Shown: positions 1-9,826, counted from the stretch's first letter. The stretch is 64,000 nt of DNA from Bacteroides sp. (GCA_014802015.1 JAAVDB010000010.1:19857-83856); one strand, 5' to 3'. The notes: a model not told the origin generated them from the sequence alone. Translations and numbers: made by a program.

Positions 1-399
1 AACTACAGAGAAATCGATGTCGAGGACCTCACCAAGCATCGCATGGACTCGGAGGAGATGGTGGCATCGCAGGAACTTGTCGATAAAGTAAATGCCACAA
101 AGGATGCAGGCCACAAGATATGTGCTGTAGGTACGCAGGTGCTTCGCGGTATAGCAAGCGCCGTAAGTATGGGTGGGCACATGAAGACCTATACAGGCTG
201 GACCAATAAGTTCATATTCCCGCCTTACGACTTTACTGTTACCGATGCTCTTGTATCGAACTTCCATCTCCCTTACTCGACAATGCTCATGATGGTAGCT
301 GCGTTCGGTGGCTATGATCTCGTCATGGAGGCCTATAAAAAGGCAGTCAAGGAGGGATATAAGTTCGGTGTCTACGGCGATTCGATGCTCATAATCTGA
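1..399 (+). CDS. queA: S-adenosylmethionine:tRNA ribosyltransferase-isomerase, C-terminal part
   Basis: The gene enters from outside the window, so only the last 132 residues are visible. QueA transfers and isomerises the ribosyl group of SAM onto 7-aminomethyl-deazaguanine in tRNA, giving epoxyqueuosine. The recognisable family signature is near the C-terminus: the stretch DALVSNFHLPYSTMLMMVAA followed by Y-K-F-G-V-Y-G-D-S-M-L-I, which closely follows known QueA C-termini. The frame is open from base 1 to a TGA at 397-399. The next gene starts one base later, so the two are probably co-transcribed. The N-terminal half cannot be judged. Confidence 0.93.
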   Translation, partial: NYREIDVEDLTKHRMDSEEMVASQELVDKVNATKDAGHKICAVGTQVLRGIASAVSMGGHMKTYTGWTNKFIFPPYDFTVTDALVSNFHLPYSTMLMMVAAFGGYDLVMEAYKKAVKEGYKFGVYGDSMLII

Positions 400-400
400 T

Positions 401-1006
401 TTGGCTAAGTATCTGACCATAGCTAAGGAGGGCGAGGGCATCTATCGTGAGAAGATGAGCCGGTTTCTCGCTTTTGCAGTCCCGGTGACTTCCGTCGACG
501 AGGCAAAGGCGTGTATATCGATGTATGCCAACGAGTATCATGACGCACGCCACGTATGCTGGGCCTATATGATAGGTGCCGACAGACTTACCTATCTGTC
601 CAGCGATAATGGCGAGCCGTCGGGTACTGCCGGTAAGCCGATACTCGGTCAGATCAACTCGCTCGGCCTCACTAATGTCGTTGTTATAGTCGTGCGCTAT
701 TTCGGTGGCATAAAGTTAGGTACTTCAGGCCTTATAGTGGCGTATCGCGAGGCAGCAAGGCTGGCACTCGAAGATGCCGGATCGGTAGAGGGCCGAGAGA
801 TGACATCGATGACGGTCACATTCCCATATCTGGCTATGAACGATGTCATGCGACTGATCAAGAGTGTCCCTGCATCCGACGCGGTAAAGATTACAAATCA
901 GGAGTTTGACAATACATGTACGCTCACGCTATCGCTTCCGCTTGACCTCGTACCGCTCCTGGGCGGAAAACTTGAGGCTGTTTCGGGAACATCATTAAAC
1001 TATTGA
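401..1006 (+). CDS. YigZ/IMPACT-family protein
   Basis: This 201-residue protein belongs to the YigZ/IMPACT family, cytosolic proteins of poorly defined role; eukaryotic IMPACT modulates GCN2 signalling. Diagnostic sequence lies around residues 60-125: an S-D-N-G-E-P-S-G-T-A-G-K-P-I-L block, then V-V-R-Y-F-G-G-I-K-L-G-T-S-G-L-I, both hallmark YigZ motifs. The length (about 200) is normal. The start is a TTG one base after the queA stop; no ATG lies upstream in frame within this spacing, and the next residues (AKYLTIAKEGEG) match the usual N-terminus. Tight spacing suggests translation coupled to queA. Function in this organism is unknown. Confidence 0.88.
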   Translation: MAKYLTIAKEGEGIYREKMSRFLAFAVPVTSVDEAKACISMYANEYHDARHVCWAYMIGADRLTYLSSDNGEPSGTAGKPILGQINSLGLTNVVVIVVRYFGGIKLGTSGLIVAYREAARLALEDAGSVEGREMTSMTVTFPYLAMNDVMRLIKSVPASDAVKITNQEFDNTCTLTLSLPLDLVPLLGGKLEAVSGTSLNY

Positions 1007-1082
1007 GCCGATTGTAATGTTATAATTCAAGAATAAATTCATTCACACATCAACTGCAAGTTTCAACACACCCATCATCTAT

Positions 1083-1445
1083 ATGACAGACAAAACCACC
1101 GACATTCTCCCGATGATAATCGAGGGCATACAGGACCGTAAGGGTAAGAATATAACCATTGTTGACCTAAGCGACATCGAGAGCGCTGCGGCATCGCGGT
1201 TCGTCATCTGCGAAGGTACATCCTCTCAGCATGTGGCGGCTGTGGCCGACAGTATACGCGAATATCTTCTCGAACATGCACGCATCAAACCCTATAATTA
1301 TGACGGATATACCAACTCACAGTGGATTGTCATCGATTATGACGATACGATGGTCCATGTGTTCCTCCCGTCGACGCGCCGTCTTTACGACCTTGAGGGT
1401 CTGTGGAGCGATGCTAAGATTACCGATATTCCAGATCTTGACTGA
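1083..1445 (+). CDS. rsfS: Ribosomal silencing factor RsfS
   Basis: RsfS (Iojap/RsfA) binds ribosomal protein uL14 on the 50S subunit and blocks subunit joining when nutrients are scarce. The 120 residues cover the whole family domain: an N-terminal helix, then residues 26-50 with V-D-L-S-D-I-E-S-A-A-A-S-R-F-V-I-C-E-G-T, and later W-I-V-I-D-Y-D-D-T-M-V-H-V-F, both typical. The end L-Y-D-L-E-G-L-W-S-D-A matches the conserved C-terminus. It sits 76 bases after the YigZ gene and 11 bases before ftsH; an rsfS-ftsH pair is common in Bacteroidetes. No TAnnTTTG promoter box was found in the short upstream gap. Confidence 0.93.
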   Translation: MTDKTTDILPMIIEGIQDRKGKNITIVDLSDIESAAASRFVICEGTSSQHVAAVADSIREYLLEHARIKPYNYDGYTNSQWIVIDYDDTMVHVFLPSTRRLYDLEGLWSDAKITDIPDLD

Positions 1446-1456
1446 TACAATTATTA

Positions 1457-3586
1457 ATGAACATGCAGGATAACAACAGACCAAAGAAAAAGGGCATACG
1501 TTTCAGTATGTACTGGGCGTACGTCATTATCATAGTATTTCTCCTGGGAATGCTCTATCTTGATGAAAATTCGCTCTCGAAGAATGTCAGCTATTCCAAG
1601 TTTGAGCAGTATGTGTCGTCAGGTGGAGTGAAGGAGATTACAGTATACACCAATACCAATCGTGCAGATGCTGTGCTTGATGATTCGCTCGCATCAAAGA
1701 TCTTTGATGAACATCAGTATACGGCCGGAAAGGGTATAGAGGCCCATATCGTAACGGATATTCCTTCGGCTGACAAGATGAAGGATCAGATAGACCAGTG
1801 GATGGCTGACGGCAAGTTTAACGGAGAGGTAAATTATGAGAAATCGTCCGATTACACATCGATCCTGTGGACATTCGGTCCTATAATCTTGCTCGTGGCT
1901 TTCTGGTTCTTTATGATGCGGCGCATGGCCGGTGGCGGTAACAGCAGTGGTGGCCCCGGCGGCGTGTTTAATGTCGGAAAGTCGAAGGCTAAGGTCTTTG
2001 AGAAGGGTGAGGCCACGAATGTCACGTTTAAGGATGTGGCTGGTCTTACCGAACCTAAGACTGAGATTCGTGAGATCGTGGAGTTTCTCCGCAATCCGCA
2101 GCGTTACACCGATTTGGGCGCGAAGATACCCAAGGGCGCACTACTGGTAGGCCCTCCGGGAACCGGTAAAACTCTTCTCGCCAAGGCTGTAGCAGGTGAG
2201 GCTAATGTGCCGTTCTTCTCGATGTCAGGCTCGGACTTCGTCGAGATGTTCGTCGGTGTGGGTGCTTCGCGTGTGCGTGACCTGTTCCGTCAGGCTAAGG
2301 AGAAGGCTCCATGTATAGTATTTATCGACGAGATTGATGCCGTGGGACGTGCCCGTGGCAAGAATCCTAATATGGGAGCGAACGATGAGCGTGAGAATAC
2401 ACTCAATCAGTTGCTTACAGAGATGGACGGATTCGGTACCAACAGCGGAGTCATTATACTCGCTGCGACCAACCGTGCTGACATTCTTGATAAGGCTCTG
2501 CTGCGCGCGGGACGTTTTGACCGACAGATTAATGTAGATCTGCCCGAACTCAAGGACCGTATCGAGATCTTCAATGTGCATCTCCGCAAGATAAAGATTG
2601 ACGATACGGTGGATGTTGAGGTGATGGCTCGCCAGACGGCCGGATTCTCCGGTGCGGATATTGCCAATGTCTGCAATGAGGCTGCACTGATCGCAGCCCG
2701 TGGTAATAAGAAGACTGTCGACCGCGACAGTTTCATGGCGGCTATAGACCGTATCATCTGTGGTCTCGAACACAGTTCCAAGATAATTTCAGCTGACGAA
2801 AAGAAGGCTATCGCTATACATGAAGCCGGACATGCTACGGTGTCATGGTTCCTCGAATATTCCAACGAGATGGTCAAGGTGTCAATCGTGCCGCGCGGCA
2901 TGGCGCTCGGAGCGGCATGGTATATGCCTGAGGAACGCCAGATCACCCCTCTGCAGGCTCTGCTTGACCAGATGTGTATGACGCTCGGTGGACGTGCTGC
3001 CGAGGAACTAACATTCGGACAAGTTTCGACCGGAGCGCTCAATGACCTCGAAAAGGTTACCAAAATGGCATACGCCATAGTTGTATATTATGGCATGAGT
3101 GACAAGATCCCCAATGTATGCTATTATGATTCTACAGGTCAGGCATACGGATTCTCCAAGCCTTACGGCGGCGAACGTGCCCGTCAGATAGACGAGGAGG
3201 TGTCACGCATAATCAACGAACAGTACGAACGTGCCAAGCGTATCCTCAGCGAGCACAAGGATGGACATGCACGTCTTGCCGAGACACTTCTGACTAAGGA
3301 AGTGATGTATGCCGAGGACCTCAAGGAAATCTTCGGTCCGCGCCAGTGGCGTTCGCGCACGGAGGAGATCATGCGTCTGCAGGCAGAGCGTGATGCCGCC
3401 CGTGAAGCCGAACTGGCACAGACTGACGATTCCGACAATCATAAATCGGAAGCCGGAGTAGACAACCAATCGGACTCTGCTGACAACGTGGAGGATGTAG
3501 AAGCAACGGAGATCGCGTCAGATACAACCAATGCAGAATCAGAAACGTCCGACACGACCACCCCACCGCCATTCAAGGGGGTATAA
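1457..3586 (+). CDS. ftsH: ATP-dependent zinc metalloprotease FtsH
   Basis: FtsH is an inner-membrane AAA+ protease that extracts and degrades membrane and short-lived cytosolic proteins. Order in the 709 residues: a first membrane segment near 18-36, a periplasmic domain, a second segment near 133-153, a Gly-rich linker, then the AAA+ module with Walker A GPPGTGKT at 232-239 and Walker [11 protein letters not shown], and the M41 protease domain with zinc motif HEAGH at 455-459. The C-terminal 50 or so residues are acidic and Ser/Thr-rich, a low-complexity tail. ATG at 1457 is followed two codons later by another ATG; either could serve. A terminator follows directly. Confidence 0.97.
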   Translation: MNMQDNNRPKKKGIRFSMYWAYVIIIVFLLGMLYLDENSLSKNVSYSKFEQYVSSGGVKEITVYTNTNRADAVLDDSLASKIFDEHQYTAGKGIEAHIVTDIPSADKMKDQIDQWMADGKFNGEVNYEKSSDYTSILWTFGPIILLVAFWFFMMRRMAGGGNSSGGPGGVFNVGKSKAKVFEKGEATNVTFKDVAGLTEPKTEIREIVEFLRNPQRYTDLGAKIPKGALLVGPPGTGKTLLAKAVAGEANVPFFSMSGSDFVEMFVGVGASRVRDLFRQAKEKAPCIVFIDEIDAVGRARGKNPNMGANDERENTLNQLLTEMDGFGTNSGVIILAATNRADILDKALLRAGRFDRQINVDLPELKDRIEIFNVHLRKIKIDDTVDVEVMARQTAGFSGADIANVCNEAALIAARGNKKTVDRDSFMAAIDRIICGLEHSSKIISADEKKAIAIHEAGHATVSWFLEYSNEMVKVSIVPRGMALGAAWYMPEERQITPLQALLDQMCMTLGGRAAEELTFGQVSTGALNDLEKVTKMAYAIVVYYGMSDKIPNVCYYDSTGQAYGFSKPYGGERARQIDEEVSRIINEQYERAKRILSEHKDGHARLAETLLTKEVMYAEDLKEIFGPRQWRSRTEEIMRLQAERDAAREAELAQTDDSDNHKSEAGVDNQSDSADNVEDVEATEIASDTTNAESETSDTTTPPPFKGV

Positions 3587-3612
3587 TGACCCCACAAAAT
3601 AGTCAATAAAAT

Positions 3613-3664
3613 AACCGCACCCCGGAGTGACAATGAATCATTTTCCGAGGTGCGGTTGTTATTT
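3613..3664. terminator. Bidirectional intrinsic terminator between ftsH and the left polysaccharide operon
   Basis: A 13-bp stem (AACCGCACCCCGG with CCGAGGTGCGGTT, one mismatch) encloses a 19-base loop. T-rich sequence follows on the plus strand (TGTTATTT), and the minus strand also runs into T-rich sequence (ATTTTATTG). It lies between the convergent ends of ftsH and the minus-strand glycosyltransferase operon, so it probably stops both. Confidence 0.8.
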
Positions 3665-3708
3665 ATAAATATGAACGAAACAGTAAGTTCCCGGTCGGTT
3701 ACTAACGA

Positions 3709-3742
3709 ATGCCAATATATTTATGACCAAAAGCATTGGCAT
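3709..3742 (-). terminator. Weak hairpin after the left polysaccharide operon
   Basis: An 8-bp perfect inverted repeat (ATGCCAAT / ATTGGCAT) with an 18-base loop lies about 20 bases past the stop of the last gene of the minus-strand operon. There is no good T-run after it. It may assist termination, but the stronger hairpin at 3613-3664 is the better candidate. Confidence 0.3.
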
Positions 3743-3762
3743 CCATCAGTGCGATTTTAATA

Positions 3763-4515
3763 TTATTTCATATATTTAATCAAGCCCGATATTGAGTATG
3801 TTATCATATAATAACAAGCTAATAGAAGGTTGATATGATGGTGATTACGTATTACTCTCCAATGTTCTCGGAACATCCTGATTTTATTGGCTGAGCGGGA
3901 CTCAGGTGCTTCCCGATAGTAAGCGGTGACTTCACATAAATTATGTGCACAATATCCTTTCTTTAGAATATCAAGCCAAAAACAGAAATCCTCTTGTTGT
4001 ATTGGTTTGAAGCGTGTGTTTCCGATGGCTTTTCTTTCTAAAATAGATGTAAGACAAGGTATCGCATTCGATTTCAAAAGGCTTTGATAAGTAGACGTTT
4101 TACGAGTCTTAACTATCCTATTTGATTTGTTTCCATTAAAATCAATTTTCTCATAAAAAGAATATCCGAATACCAAGCCGTAACTCTCCATCCATTCCAC
4201 TTGTTTTTTTAACTTATCAGGCATCCAGATGTCATCGGCATCTAAAAATGCTATGTATTTACCATCGGCATTATCAATTCCGATATTTCGTGGGAGAGAG
4301 GGTGATCCGGATTTATTCAGTGTTTTAAAGGATTTTATTCTTGAGTCACACTCGGTAAAACGTTGTATGATTTGTGCCGAATTGTCTGTCGAACAATCGT
4401 CTATTATCAATAGTTCCCAATTTTGATAGCTCTGTCCGATAACAGAATTTATTGAGTCATTAAGATACTCTCCAGCATTATAGCATGGAACAATGACGGA
4501 TACCAAAGGTGTCAT
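3763..4515 (-). CDS. Family 2 glycosyltransferase (left polysaccharide operon, last gene)
   Basis: A 250-residue GT-A fold glycosyltransferase expected to add a sugar to the lipid-linked repeat unit on the cytoplasmic face of the inner membrane. The N-terminus V-S-V-I-V-P-C-Y-N-A-G-E-Y is the GT2 nucleotide-binding start. I-D-D-C-S-T-D-N-S follows, and the metal-binding D-A-D-D is near residue 95. The acceptor-side E-D-F-x-F-W region is near residue 170. The C-terminus is hydrophobic (about 225-245) and may lie against the membrane. It is the last gene of the minus-strand operon, 58 bases after the GT4 gene. Donor and acceptor sugars cannot be told from sequence. Confidence 0.9.
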   Translation of the reverse strand: MTPLVSVIVPCYNAGEYLNDSINSVIGQSYQNWELLIIDDCSTDNSAQIIQRFTECDSRIKSFKTLNKSGSPSLPRNIGIDNADGKYIAFLDADDIWMPDKLKKQVEWMESYGLVFGYSFYEKIDFNGNKSNRIVKTRKTSTYQSLLKSNAIPCLTSILERKAIGNTRFKPIQQEDFCFWLDILKKGYCAHNLCEVTAYYREAPESRSANKIRMFREHWRVIRNHHHINLLLACYYMITYSISGLIKYMK

Positions 4516-4573
4516 GTCACATATAATTTAATTATTGAAAAATTTTTAAAGCAAAAGACGGTTAACTATGGTA

Positions 4574-5647
4574 TCACTCTTGTTTCCCATTAATAAAATA
4601 TCGATATGCATCCACTGATTTTTGTGCTATATTTGACCAACTATAAGTATTTGCAATTTTGTATGCATTCTGAGAAAGTTCTACTCTTCTTTCCTTGAAC
4701 TCATTAATAGCTGATTCTATAGTCTCTGCAATTTTCTCCGGTTTCAGATCAGAAACCCAACCGGCATCGAATGATCTGATCTCAGTTCCCATATTTGTTT
4801 CAGGCGTAACCAAGCAAGGTAAGCCAGATCCTAATGCCTCCAGCACAGCCATTGGCATGCCTTCGTAACGTGATGTTAGAATGAATATGTCATTTTGTGA
4901 CAATGCTTCAAATTTTTTCTGTCCGTATACCGGACCATGATAGTGACAGTTAGGTAACTCATTGATCCATTTGATAAAAATATCAGGAGGATTCGGCCCG
5001 TAAAAATTAAATTCTGTCTTTTCTAAAATTGTTGAAGGGAGTATTTTTAGAGCTTTAAACAAAATGTCCAATCCTTTTTGACAAATGTCCATCCTTCCTA
5101 AATATATAAACCTAACTTTGTCAACTCTCTCACCCGGTGAATGTATTCTCGGTGTTATTCCATTTGGTATTATACAACTTTGATTATTATTAATATGGAA
5201 AATCGAGGAGTCCTGTTCCTCTTTATTCAAGTATATTATTCCGGACGCTTGTTCTACAAACTTATTAGTGAAAAGATAACGGAAAATACTTTTTAAGAAT
5301 CTGTTTTTATTATAGTTTTGAACTGTGGCTCCTCCATGAAATTCAATACAATAAGGTATACTTTTTGATCTCAAAAACCGTGCAAATAGAACATATCTCA
5401 GATAATATAATGAATGAAAAATGACTATATCCGGATTATGTTCTTCTATATACTCTTTAAAGTTGAAGAATCCTGCAAAATTCAGATAATTCTCTCCGCC
5501 ATACATTCCGGCATATCTGCTTATCAGTATGCCACATTCGACATGATGACCTAATTCTCGCTGTGCAGGCATCAGATTATTGATTACCTCGGTGATGCCA
5601 TTGGCCGGATGAGGAGGAATTAAATCAGCAATATGTAATATTTTCAT
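4574..5647 (-). CDS. Family 4 glycosyltransferase
   Basis: A GT-B fold glycosyltransferase of about 357 residues. The start used is the ATG at 5647 (M-K-I-L-H-I-A-D-L-I-P-P), because the frame's upstream extension to 5686 would overlap the preceding gene and adds nothing that looks like the family. The GT4 donor-binding E-x7-E motif appears as S-R-Y-E-G-M-P-M-A-V-L-E-A-L near residue 280. R-F-I-Y-L-G-R-M-D near residue 185 is the typical start of the C-terminal domain. It lies 10 bases after the EpsG-like gene in the left operon. Sugar specificity is not predictable. Confidence 0.92.
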   Translation of the reverse strand: MKILHIADLIPPHPANGITEVINNLMPAQRELGHHVECGILISRYAGMYGGENYLNFAGFFNFKEYIEEHNPDIVIFHSLYYLRYVLFARFLRSKSIPYCIEFHGGATVQNYNKNRFLKSIFRYLFTNKFVEQASGIIYLNKEEQDSSIFHINNNQSCIIPNGITPRIHSPGERVDKVRFIYLGRMDICQKGLDILFKALKILPSTILEKTEFNFYGPNPPDIFIKWINELPNCHYHGPVYGQKKFEALSQNDIFILTSRYEGMPMAVLEALGSGLPCLVTPETNMGTEIRSFDAGWVSDLKPEKIAETIESAINEFKERRVELSQNAYKIANTYSWSNIAQKSVDAYRYFINGKQE

Positions 5648-5657
5648 TTTATAGGAA

Positions 5658-6746
5658 TTAACGTATAAAGTAAGGATATACAGCATTCCAGTTTGGACGC
5701 AATATCAATATTGTCCAGTAGTATATATTGATACTTAATAATGAGATTAGAGCAAAAATCATACGGACTTGGCTCTTCGCGTATTTCAATATATTGGGAA
5801 TAAGTATGATGGCATAAATTAGATAATATTGAGATAATCGTCCGAATATACTCATGTTATATGACAGGATGAGTATTCCGGTTCCTATCAACGTCATATA
5901 AAAAGGGAATGCTAATTCTGACTTTTCGAATTTTATGCTTCCAATATTAGACCTTATGTATAGGGTTGAAAGCAATATAATTATATATATGGCTACTTGA
6001 AACAGAGCTCCTATTTTCCCACTCTCACCATATATGGAACCGACATAATCAGCATATCCAATTATGTATCTGAGAGTGTAATTTAAAATACCCGAAAAAC
6101 CGATATATGAAATAAATGTAATGACAACAATTAGACATATATTCTTAGTGTTCATCTTTATACCCTTAATGAAGTATACCGGTAAGACAATTAATGCTGT
6201 CACATGAAAACTTGCCGCAGTAATAATGGTTAGGATAAACTTTTTCAAATCATGCTCTTGAATGTATTTGTAAGCATAAGTTGTCAATGCTACTGCTATG
6301 GATTGCCTGATTATATTCAGAGAACTGTCGAAAAAGCCCAAGCAAATAAAATACATTACTGACATGAAATACCATTTTGAATATTTCTTTATGAAATCAT
6401 AAAATAAAAATATAGAAATACCGCCTGTGACTATGATAATAGCGTTAGGATTACTTGTCAATAGTTTTATAAGCGAGCAAAGAAGGATATAGCCAGGCTC
6501 CATCCGGTCATTAAAATCAAACGGTGTATGAAGAGAGAATACTCGAATGTATGTGCTGGTATCTTTTCCAATCATTTCACCCCTGAACATACTCATGAAT
6601 GCGAGTATACTCATGACACACATTAGAAAAAAATTGTCAGATAGGGTTTTAACCCTCATTATCCGGCCTTGTTTCTCGATACCGAATGCATGATAGCTAA
6701 ACAGCCATACTATTAGTATACCTATCTCAAGAACACCAAAACTCAT
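5658..6746 (-). CDS. EpsG-family polysaccharide polymerase (Wzy-like)
   Basis: A 362-residue polytopic membrane protein with roughly ten hydrophobic segments. It resembles the EpsG family, thought to act as Wzy-type polymerases joining lipid-linked repeat units at the outer face of the inner membrane. Family-like landmarks are G-K-D-T-S-T-Y near residue 60, E-P-G-Y-I-L-L near 83 and N-I-I-R-Q-S-I-A-V-A near 145. Its stop region overlaps nothing once the next gene is started at 5647. It overlaps the preceding GT2 gene by four bases (ATGA), so translation is probably coupled. It is the only polymerase candidate in the left operon. Confidence 0.82.
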   Translation of the reverse strand: MSFGVLEIGILIVWLFSYHAFGIEKQGRIMRVKTLSDNFFLMCVMSILAFMSMFRGEMIGKDTSTYIRVFSLHTPFDFNDRMEPGYILLCSLIKLLTSNPNAIIIVTGGISIFLFYDFIKKYSKWYFMSVMYFICLGFFDSSLNIIRQSIAVALTTYAYKYIQEHDLKKFILTIITAASFHVTALIVLPVYFIKGIKMNTKNICLIVVITFISYIGFSGILNYTLRYIIGYADYVGSIYGESGKIGALFQVAIYIIILLSTLYIRSNIGSIKFEKSELAFPFYMTLIGTGILILSYNMSIFGRLSQYYLIYAIILIPNILKYAKSQVRMIFALISLLSINIYYWTILILRPNWNAVYPYFIR

Positions 6747-7639
6747 CTATATAATTTTAACCGGCTAAGTAAATGATATATATACTTAAGATGCGAATAT
6801 AAATCCGGAGTACCCCATTTTAGTAATGATCTATAAACCCGATATGCTTCCCTATATTTACCACATGTGATGTAACGTACCACGCACGTATTGTACTGAT
6901 ATTTATATATCTCGTTCTTTAACGGCATTTGTTCTATATCATCATGGAAGTGGTTAAGGAAATAATCAAGATATTCGATTGCTTTATGAGGATTGATGGC
7001 GACTTCATTGACTGTTTCAAATTTTATAACTTGAGCATTATGAGCCTTTATCATCTTCCAATTGCGAAAAAATCTGACGTACAATTCATAATCCTGGTGG
7101 CGTCGGAATTTTTCATCAAAACCATCTAATGCTTCTATACAACTTCTTCTAAAAACGACGGTAGATGTATTAAAATAGCATTTCCCACTAAGAATCAGCC
7201 CTACATCACTGACATTGTCCGGATTATGAGTATGCAATTTTGACCCGTCTTTCCTTACGATCACCGTGTCACAATAGCATGCATTATAATCACAATTATG
7301 CTCTAATGTTTCAATTTGAGACTGAATTTTGTCTTTTGAAAATATATCATCATCGTCAAGAAAACAGATATATTTGCCTTTAGAATGTGAAAAGCCTGTA
7401 TTTCTCGCCGCTGAACCATTTTTATTGACAGAATGCTTTATGTATGTAATTGCACACTTATGAATATATTCAGATAGCAATTTTTCAGTCTCAATCTGAT
7501 GATCTGAACCGATTCCATTATCATCTACTACAATTATTTCTATATGTTTATATGATTGAGATAATACACTTTCAATAGCTCTTATCAAATTAATCGGACG
7601 AGAATACGTCGGAACTATTACAGAAACGAGTGGTGACAT
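6743..7639 (-). CDS. Family 2 glycosyltransferase
   Basis: A 298-residue GT2 enzyme: S-V-I-V-P-T-Y-S-R-P at the N-terminus, V-V-D-D-N-G near residue 40, and the metal-binding cluster C-F-L-D-D-D-D near residue 95. R-R-H-Q-D-Y-E-L-Y near residue 180 fits the acceptor/base region of the family. The C-terminal hundred residues are Tyr-rich and helical-looking, with no clear membrane segment. The gene lies 8 bases after the ATP-grasp gene and overlaps the EpsG-like gene by four bases, all in one operon. Its sugar specificity cannot be read from sequence. Confidence 0.91.
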   Translation of the reverse strand: MSPLVSVIVPTYSRPINLIRAIESVLSQSYKHIEIIVVDDNGIGSDHQIETEKLLSEYIHKCAITYIKHSVNKNGSAARNTGFSHSKGKYICFLDDDDIFSKDKIQSQIETLEHNCDYNACYCDTVIVRKDGSKLHTHNPDNVSDVGLILSGKCYFNTSTVVFRRSCIEALDGFDEKFRRHQDYELYVRFFRNWKMIKAHNAQVIKFETVNEVAINPHKAIEYLDYFLNHFHDDIEQMPLKNEIYKYQYNTCVVRYITCGKYREAYRVYRSLLKWGTPDLYSHLKYIYHLLSRLKLYR

Positions 7640-7647
7640 ATTATACT

Positions 7648-8598
7648 TTACTGTCTTATTCCTAACTCTTTTATTGCTTTGCTACAGAGTATGCCCATTT
7701 CACGCAGACTTTTGTCAGTATGTGAAGTGGTGCGTCCGGCCGCGCCGGTCATAGTCATTTCACCGAAATATACCTTATTATCCACTTCATAGAAATCAAT
7801 TCTCATTTGTGGATGGCCTTTTGATAAAGTAGAGGCCATCTCTAACATTTTATTCAATCCTTTAGGTCGCGGAATAGCGGATGTTGACCGAATATGTTTG
7901 TCAGAATAAAGCAGACGACCCGATTCGATCCTATCCCACGTGTGTGCATCATATAAATCGATCTTGATAGAATCATTTATGCGGTCACAGCAAACGAAAC
8001 AGCGGTCAACATATCCGTTGAAACACCAGAATTTATAATCAATCAATGTCTCAGAGATTCCTTCTTGCTTCTTTGCATCAAGCATGCTTTCCGCTAATAT
8101 CATAGGAGTGATTCTGAGGTAATGCGGTTCTGCTGAATCCTTCCCGAAAGGATGTCTGTATAATTTCCTGAAATATCGTTTAATATCATTCAGATCTGCT
8201 TGTTTTTTATCTTTTATGAGAAGAACATCGCCTGCGCCATTATTGATTTTTAGAACAAACTTATCAGGAAGATTATCAAAATCAATTTTTTCAGGATCAG
8301 ACCATGATGCTAAAAGAGGTACAAGTGTCTCTTCATACCCCATATCTCTTATGATCTCTCTGACTCGATATTTATCAGCAAACAGACTCCATGCAGATGT
8401 GTCAGTGTTGAACGCAAGCCAGTTTATCCATTGATTGAGATCTTCAGGATCTTTCCAGTTGATACGTCTTCCGAATGTTTGGCGATACATAATATCGGCA
8501 TGTCGTCTGAAATTACCAGTTTCTCTCCAATATCGCGCCATAGTAGCGAGATAAATTTTTCGAGGATTTAAATAAGATAGTACCATCTGATATATCAT
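7648..8598 (-). CDS. TupA-like ATP-grasp protein
   Basis: A 316-residue protein resembling the TupA-like ATP-grasp family (named for the teichuronopeptide gene tupA). These proteins are common in polysaccharide clusters and are thought to ligate an amino acid or similar group to a sugar acid. Visible landmarks are D-K-Y-R-V-R near residue 88, P-D-K-F-V-L-K-I-N-N-G near 132, I-D-Y-K-F-W-C-F-N-G near 185, and the metal-binding end M-R-I-D-F-Y then Y-F-G-E-M-T near 265-280. It overlaps the upstream GT4 gene by four bases. A second member of the family lies in the right operon at 23087-24022. The substrate is unknown. Confidence 0.82.
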   Translation of the reverse strand: MIYQMVLSYLNPRKIYLATMARYWRETGNFRRHADIMYRQTFGRRINWKDPEDLNQWINWLAFNTDTSAWSLFADKYRVREIIRDMGYEETLVPLLASWSDPEKIDFDNLPDKFVLKINNGAGDVLLIKDKKQADLNDIKRYFRKLYRHPFGKDSAEPHYLRITPMILAESMLDAKKQEGISETLIDYKFWCFNGYVDRCFVCCDRINDSIKIDLYDAHTWDRIESGRLLYSDKHIRSTSAIPRPKGLNKMLEMASTLSKGHPQMRIDFYEVDNKVYFGEMTMTGAAGRTTSHTDKSLREMGILCSKAIKELGIRQ

Positions 8599-9806
8599 GA
8601 AGTTTTAATTTCCTGAAGGATATTGTCCCATTGGGCAATGATCTTTTCTTCTGTGAAATTTTTAGATTTCATCACGGCATTAAGCGCCATTTCTATACGC
8701 ATAGATTTATCACTCATCAATGATGCCAATTTATCAGCATAAATATTTTCATCGAAGGCCGGTACAAGAATGCCGTTGACTCCATCATCAATAATATCCT
8801 TAATCGATGCAAATGAATCAAAAGCAATCGGTACACAGCCATTTTGCATAGCCTCCAACAGGGTCATTCCCCAGCCTTCACGAATGGATGTCATGATGAA
8901 GACAGATGCTTCTTGGTAAAAAGATTGTGATTCCCGTCTACCATGAAAGGTGACTCGTTGGATTCCATGGCGTTTAACGAATGACTCAAGATAAGTACGG
9001 TCATCACCATCACCGACAATATCAAACTCCCAGTCTTGAAAAATCGGTTTCAGCGAAAGTTTTTGCCAAATTCTAAGAGCCGTCGTAATATTCTTGGGAA
9101 ATTCCTGTAATCTTGCCACCAACAATAATTTTTTCTGCTTGTCCAGTATCTGTTCCTTGGAGACAAAATCTTTAAAACTCAACATATTCGGTATTGCATC
9201 CAACTTGTAGGTATTCTCGATACCTGTCAATTCTTGCCACTCGGGCACGAACTGTCTGGATAGCAGTACAAATTTTTCTACATCATTGTAAATTCTTCGA
9301 TATGCATTACGATTCTTTATCAATGTCAATGCATTATGAAGACTTGAATACATAGGATGAGTAAGTAGTTTTATCAGATTTTTAATTCTTTCTGATGCAG
9401 AATGTGCATTTAATACACTGAGATACCGTTGTCTTAGGTTAAGATTAAACAGCCGCCTTGGTGTATTATGGTGACTATAAACTAACTTACAGGGATATGT
9501 ACTTAATCTTATAGCGTTCTTCAAATAAAAATTTTTGTCAACCCCCATCTGATTTATGATGACGTCAATCCGCCATCGCTCGATAAGTTCTGTAACGTCC
9601 TCTGAAGAGAAATTTGGTGGTAAGCACTCACTCGCTTCATATTTATATCGGGGAATATCGTCTGAATAACGCTTACGATAGTTGTAAAAATTGTAACAAT
9701 GGTAATCATAATGCCTTTTCAAGCCATCCGCAATGAGCGCGGTAGTCCGCTGAATACCCCCCATTGTAGGACACGTTTCATCGCCATGATAAAATAGTAT
9801 ATTCAT
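8595..9806 (-). CDS. Family 4 glycosyltransferase
   Basis: A 403-residue GT-B glycosyltransferase. The N-terminus M-N-I-L-F-Y-H-G-D is followed by G-G-I-Q-R-T, a usual GT4 acceptor-domain loop. The C-terminal domain opens with K-L-L-L-V-A-R-L-Q-E near residue 225 and holds the E-x7-E motif as I-R-E-G-W-G-M-T-L-L-E-A-M near residue 310. The gene lies 20 bases after the flippase gene and overlaps the ATP-grasp gene by four bases in the left operon. It should act on the cytoplasmic side during repeat-unit assembly; specificity cannot be read. Confidence 0.92.
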   Translation of the reverse strand: MNILFYHGDETCPTMGGIQRTTALIADGLKRHYDYHCYNFYNYRKRYSDDIPRYKYEASECLPPNFSSEDVTELIERWRIDVIINQMGVDKNFYLKNAIRLSTYPCKLVYSHHNTPRRLFNLNLRQRYLSVLNAHSASERIKNLIKLLTHPMYSSLHNALTLIKNRNAYRRIYNDVEKFVLLSRQFVPEWQELTGIENTYKLDAIPNMLSFKDFVSKEQILDKQKKLLLVARLQEFPKNITTALRIWQKLSLKPIFQDWEFDIVGDGDDRTYLESFVKRHGIQRVTFHGRRESQSFYQEASVFIMTSIREGWGMTLLEAMQNGCVPIAFDSFASIKDIIDDGVNGILVPAFDENIYADKLASLMSDKSMRIEMALNAVMKSKNFTEEKIIAQWDNILQEIKTS

Positions 9807-9826
9807 AAACTGATAAGTATTAGCGA

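Noticed and set aside
2225..3078. Long minus-strand open frames opposite ftsH
   Set aside because: FtsH is unmistakable on the plus strand; the antisense translations lack motifs and arise from codon bias.
3709..3742. The ATGCCAAT/ATTGGCAT repeat as an inversion site
   Set aside because: The arms are only 8 bp and 18 bases apart, the flanks do not match, and it fits a simple hairpin at the end of the operon.
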